The position numbers were made by a program, and so were the translations under genes. This document shows, piece after piece, positions 24,438 through 26,485 of a stretch of 26,485 nt of DNA. The DNA is from UBA9619 sp964630665 (GTDB taxonomy: Bacteria; Pseudomonadota; Gammaproteobacteria; Arenicellales; UBA868), in contig CAZVVN010000046.1 of assembly GCA_964630665.1 (NCBI GenBank), positions 1-26,485 of the forward strand. Reading direction: 5' to 3'. Every line of letters starts with the position of its first letter. The first letter of the stretch is position 1. The notes under the pieces are model-generated. The model had not been told where the DNA came from. It did not search any database and saw nothing but the letters and a program-made list of their open reading frames with translations.

Positions 24438-25013
24438 ATGGGTGCCAGGCCGGGCCTGCTGTTTAACGCCGTAACCGTCTGGATAATTCTGATCGTAGGC
24501 CAGGCTACCGGATCGGCCCAGGCACTTCCCGATGAGACTCTAATTCGTGTCCAGGACCAACAGGTATCGCTCTACGGGTTGCGGATGATCGCAGCCGATC
24601 AGCACTGCCTTGATGGAAACATGTTCTGGCAGTGTGGTGTGAAAGCTCAGCAGGCGCTCGCCAGGCGACTTGACGAGTCCGGGCTCCAGTGCAAAGTATT
24701 GATCAGCCTTTCGTCCAGTGGCGGTACAAGCGATACCGCCGAGTGCTGGATCAATAGTGACAATCTGAACGTGTGGCTGGTGGCACAAGGATGGGCACTG
24801 ACTGATGGTACGGAACAGGCGGTCTTTCACGTCGCCGAACAAAGTGCCCGAAACAAGCGGAATGGTCTTTGGCGCGGCGGTTTCACTCCACCGGAGTCGT
24901 GGCGACCCGCGCCAGCCGCAGTTACTGATGAATGCAGCGTCTGCACTGCCCGGCACCGGAGCATCATACGCACTCGCGACAAGCGCCTGGAACTCCAGCA
25001 GGCCACAGAATGA
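24438..25013 (+). CDS. Exported nuclease-fold (SNase-like) protein, probably inactive as nuclease
   Basis: From ATG 24438 this is a 191-residue protein with a Sec signal peptide ending in GSAQA (cleavage near residue 29). It then has a staphylococcal-nuclease-like OB fold: VSLYGLRMIA, a Trp-Gln-Cys-Gly element before an Ala-rich helix (WQCGVKAQQALARRL), AECWINSDNLNVWLVAQGWA, and the typical C-terminus SARNKRNGLWRGGFTPPESWR. The DAPE motif that follows LYGI in active thermonucleases is replaced by MIAAD, so the catalytic acid is apparently missing. A CSVC motif lies in the tail. The frame is open back to TTG 24345, with ATG 24351 also possible, but the signal peptide and GGAA just upstream favour 24438. 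It may bind nucleic acid or another ligand in the periplasm. Confidence 0.7.
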   Translation: MGARPGLLFNAVTVWIILIVGQATGSAQALPDETLIRVQDQQVSLYGLRMIAADQHCLDGNMFWQCGVKAQQALARRLDESGLQCKVLISLSSSGGTSDTAECWINSDNLNVWLVAQGWALTDGTEQAVFHVAEQSARNKRNGLWRGGFTPPESWRPAPAAVTDECSVCTARHRSIIRTRDKRLELQQATE

Positions 25014-25147
25014 CAGTTCTGTACCAGTCGACCGGTCCTTCTCATTGGGGTGAGTATGCCGACGGGTTGAAACCCGACTTTTATATTTCCTACCATATCG
25101 ACCGCAGTGAGATGCCCCAGGGTCCTTCAGGGACGACCTTCAGCTGA
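25010..25147 (+). CDS. Possible small protein, 45 residues
   Basis: The frame starts with ATG overlapping the stop of the nuclease-fold gene (ATGA) and encodes MTVLYQSTGPSHWGEYADG followed by a Tyr/Asp-rich segment ending in Ser. Codon choice looks coding-like and the overlap suggests translational coupling. No Shine-Dalgarno is visible, no family is recognised, and the frame may be chance. It ends 11 bases before the convergent rhodanese gene. Confidence 0.3.
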   Translation: MTVLYQSTGPSHWGEYADGLKPDFYISYHIDRSEMPQGPSGTTFS

Positions 25148-25158
25148 CTCGTCGTCGG

Positions 25159-25623
25159 TCAATTCTGCTGCCAGGGCAGTCCATCATAACGCCAGCCGGA
25201 ACTCGTACTTCGCTGACGATTGTCATCCAACGGCCCTTCAAAGCCGCCTTCGACGTTGTAGACATTTGCCATGCCATCGTCTATCAGGCATTGTCCTGCA
25301 TCACTGGATCTTTCCCCGCAACGACAGATCAGCAGGATCGGGGGAGCGTGCCCAGGTAGCGATACTGATTCGTGACTGGAGAACACGTCTTTGATTCTGG
25401 CGCTAAAGCTCGCGTCTGGTAGCCAGTCCGGCTCGTCCATCCACGGGATGTGGACGGCGCCAACCGGATGACCAACCATGATGTACTCCAACGTCGACCG
25501 GGTATCGATGAGGCGCGCGCTGCTATCGGCCTGCAGCAGGGCCCATGCGCATTTGGGGGTGATAGGAGTTGGAATCGTGGACGAGCGACCCCGCTCAAGG
25601 ATTTCTGTAACCGCCAACGCCAC
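25159..25623 (-). CDS. Rhodanese-like domain protein
   Basis: This 154-residue protein is a single rhodanese domain, a fold that carries sulfur as a persulfide on an active-site cysteine. Family features are RLIDTRSTLEYIMVGHPVG followed by AVHIPW (from about 37), and the active-site loop CRCGERS (100-106), in which Cys100 is the predicted sulfur carrier. The loop has a second cysteine (Cys102) where serine is usual. The C-terminal VYNVEGGFEGP is also typical. The start is GTG 25623, with GGAG six bases upstream on the coding strand. No signal peptide is present. It stands alone, convergent with the nuclease-fold gene and divergent from the Lrp-type regulator; sulfur donor and acceptor are unknown. 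Confidence 0.87.
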   Translation of the reverse strand: MALAVTEILERGRSSTIPTPITPKCAWALLQADSSARLIDTRSTLEYIMVGHPVGAVHIPWMDEPDWLPDASFSARIKDVFSSHESVSLPGHAPPILLICRCGERSSDAGQCLIDDGMANVYNVEGGFEGPLDDNRQRSTSSGWRYDGLPWQQN

Positions 25624-25629
25624 GCCATT

Positions 25630-25633
25630 CTCC
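25630..25633 (-). promoter_or_regulatory. Shine-Dalgarno of the rhodanese gene
   Basis: On the minus strand GGAG is followed by six bases and GTG 25623. An ATG in another frame lies only one base after GGAG, too close to be the start. Confidence 0.55.
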
Positions 25634-25734
25634 GGGCCCTTACCGGGCTTGATCTTCTGGTCTGTCTGTCTGAATCCGCTGCATCAAGTAGTGCACTGAC
25701 GGCCGATCGAAGGAAATGATGGTAGGTGGGGCAA

Positions 25735-25764
25735 TTGAAAAAAACAAGCGTATTTTAGTAAATA
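25735..25764 (+). promoter_or_regulatory. Possible promoter of the Lrp/AsnC-type regulator
   Basis: TTGAAA (25735-25740) and TAAATA (25759-25764) are separated by 18 bases in a strongly AT-rich stretch (about 25730-25815) that contrasts with the GC-rich genes around it. Other -10-like hexamers such as TAATAT (25769-25774) are nearby, so the exact boxes are uncertain. Confidence 0.4.
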
Positions 25765-25772
25765 ATGCTAAT

Positions 25773-25791
25773 ATTCTTGAATTAAAAGAAT
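25773..25791 (+). promoter_or_regulatory. Possible Lrp-type operator dyad
   Basis: ATTCTT and AAGAAT form a perfect inverted repeat around a seven-base AT-rich spacer (GAATTAA). It lies 49 bases before the regulator start and just downstream of the putative promoter. Lrp/AsnC proteins commonly bind short AT-rich dyads and repress their own genes, so autoregulation is plausible but inferred. Confidence 0.35.
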
Positions 25792-25840
25792 TTGTTACTA
25801 TTCATAACCGTACATTAACAGGAGGATAGGAATTATTACT

Positions 25841-26311
25841 ATGGATCATATCGATCGAAAAATCCTATCTTTGCTGCAGCACAACGCAAGTCTGTCGATC
25901 AACGAGATAGCGACCGAGGTCAACCTGTCGTCTACCCCCTGCTGGAAACGGATCCGGCGTCTTGAGCTCGAGGGCGTCATCCAGAAACGCGTGGCATTGC
26001 TCGACCCGCAGAAAGTCGGTGCCGGTATTTTCGTCTTTGTATCAATCAAGACCAACTCTCACACCCAGGAGTGGTTCGAACAGTTTGTTGAAACCGTAGA
26101 AGACATGCCGGAAGTGCTCGGGTTTTATCGTCTCGCCGGAGATGTAGACTATCTGATGAAAGTCGTAGTCCCCGACATCGCTTCCTACAACGACTTCTAT
26201 GTCCGGCTCATTGACCGCTTACCACTGTCCAACGTGACCGCTGGATTTGTCATGGAAGAGATCAAGCACACCACCGCGCTACCGTTGCCTGCCCATTCCC
26301 TAGAAAGCTAA
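25841..26311 (+). CDS. Lrp/AsnC-family transcriptional regulator
   Basis: This 156-residue DNA-binding protein has an N-terminal winged helix-turn-helix (about 3-60: DRKILSLLQHNASLSINEIA, then SSTPCWKRIRRLE as recognition helix). A C-terminal ligand-binding RAM domain follows (about 68-150), with GDVDYLMKVVVPD and the closing IKHTTALPL typical of the family. Members sense amino acids and control amino-acid or amine metabolism. The length is normal. GGAGG lies 15 bases before ATG 25841 and a second AGGA nine bases before it, so ribosome binding probably uses the nearer one. It has its own AT-rich promoter region with a possible operator. Its targets are unknown; the amine cluster and the downstream Cys/Met enzyme are candidates by position only. 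Confidence 0.93.
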   Translation: MDHIDRKILSLLQHNASLSINEIATEVNLSSTPCWKRIRRLELEGVIQKRVALLDPQKVGAGIFVFVSIKTNSHTQEWFEQFVETVEDMPEVLGFYRLAGDVDYLMKVVVPDIASYNDFYVRLIDRLPLSNVTAGFVMEEIKHTTALPLPAHSLES

Positions 26312-26386
26312 TACAGCTCTTGCAGCGATTTCCTTTATTCATGTTCCTGAGCGGCAACTCCCCCAGGCCGACTGCAAGACCGGGTC

Positions 26387-26485
26387 TCACCCGGGGCTCA
26401 GGCCGCGCGCCAGGTCCTGAATAATATCCTGCGGGTCCTCCAGGCCGACGGCGACACGGATCAGACTCTCGCCGATACCGGCGGT
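26387..26485 (-). CDS. Cys/Met-metabolism PLP-dependent enzyme, C-terminus only
   Basis: Thirty-two C-terminal residues are visible on the minus strand; the rest of the gene lies beyond the window's right end. They read AGIGESLIRVAVGLED followed by DIIQDLARGL, the characteristic end of the cystathionine gamma-synthase / O-succinylhomoserine sulfhydrylase family, in which this segment helps bind the substrate carboxylate. These PLP enzymes make or break thioether bonds in methionine and cysteine metabolism. Which member it is (MetZ, MetB or MetC type) cannot be decided from this fragment. It is convergent with the Lrp-type regulator gene. Confidence 0.8.
   Translation of the reverse strand, partial: TAGIGESLIRVAVGLEDPQDIIQDLARGLSPG

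Noticed and set aside
26380..26394. CCGGGT-CTC-ACCCGG hairpin at the end of the Cys/Met enzyme gene
   Set aside because: It overlaps the stop codon and no T-run follows on either strand, so it is not supported as a terminator.

Overview
The window is chromosomal DNA of a gammaproteobacterium, probably a free-living aerobic heterotroph. A BamC-type outer-membrane lipoprotein, a homodimeric-type AceE with AceF and lipoamide dehydrogenase, a Gram-negative porin, and a putrescine aminotransferase close to the Pseudomonas SpuC type all support this. Coding sequence is moderately GC-rich, with many GTG and TTG starts. I saw no tRNA, rRNA, CRISPR array, insertion sequence or prophage. Both ends are cut inside genes: aceE on the left and a Cys/Met-metabolism PLP enzyme on the right.

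Layout. (1) 1-5012 (+): aceE (3' part), aceF and lpd, the pyruvate dehydrogenase complex. The E3 subunit carries its own lipoyl domain. (2) 11190-5050 (-): a co-directional run of mobA, a stand-alone cyclic-nucleotide-binding protein, an HD-domain hydrolase, propionyl-CoA carboxylase alpha, the MeaB/ArgK GTPase, methylmalonyl-CoA epimerase and an FkbM methyltransferase. The central three genes abut or overlap and form a propionyl-CoA to succinyl-CoA module; the carboxylase beta subunit and the mutase are not here. (3) 11306-14057: bamC (+), a convergent small lipoprotein (-) sharing a short aromatic/acidic motif with it, and a small porin (+) with a 318-base upstream region and a clear terminator. 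(4) 14133-18192: a TPR-sulfotransferase (-), a glutaredoxin-DinB fusion (+) and an epoxide-hydrolase-like alpha/beta hydrolase (-). (5) 18317-24168 (+): class III aminotransferase, TauD-family dioxygenase, ATC-hydrolase-family protein, gamma-glutamylpolyamine-synthetase-like enzyme and SpuC-like aminotransferase. This looks like an amine-catabolism locus with an oxygenase and a thiazoline-hydrolase-like protein added. (6) 24438-26485: a secreted nuclease-fold protein that seems to lack catalytic residues, a possible 45-residue ORF, a rhodanese-like protein (-), an Lrp/AsnC regulator (+) behind an AT-rich promoter region, and the C-terminus of the Cys/Met PLP enzyme (-).

The strongest candidates for something little described are the five-gene amine cluster and the glutaredoxin-DinB fusion, a possible glutathione-linked relative of the DinB-fold thiol transferases. 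The BamC/small-lipoprotein pair and the 5' leaders of the porin and tauD genes come next. All functional assignments rest on reading motifs by eye; no database search was possible.
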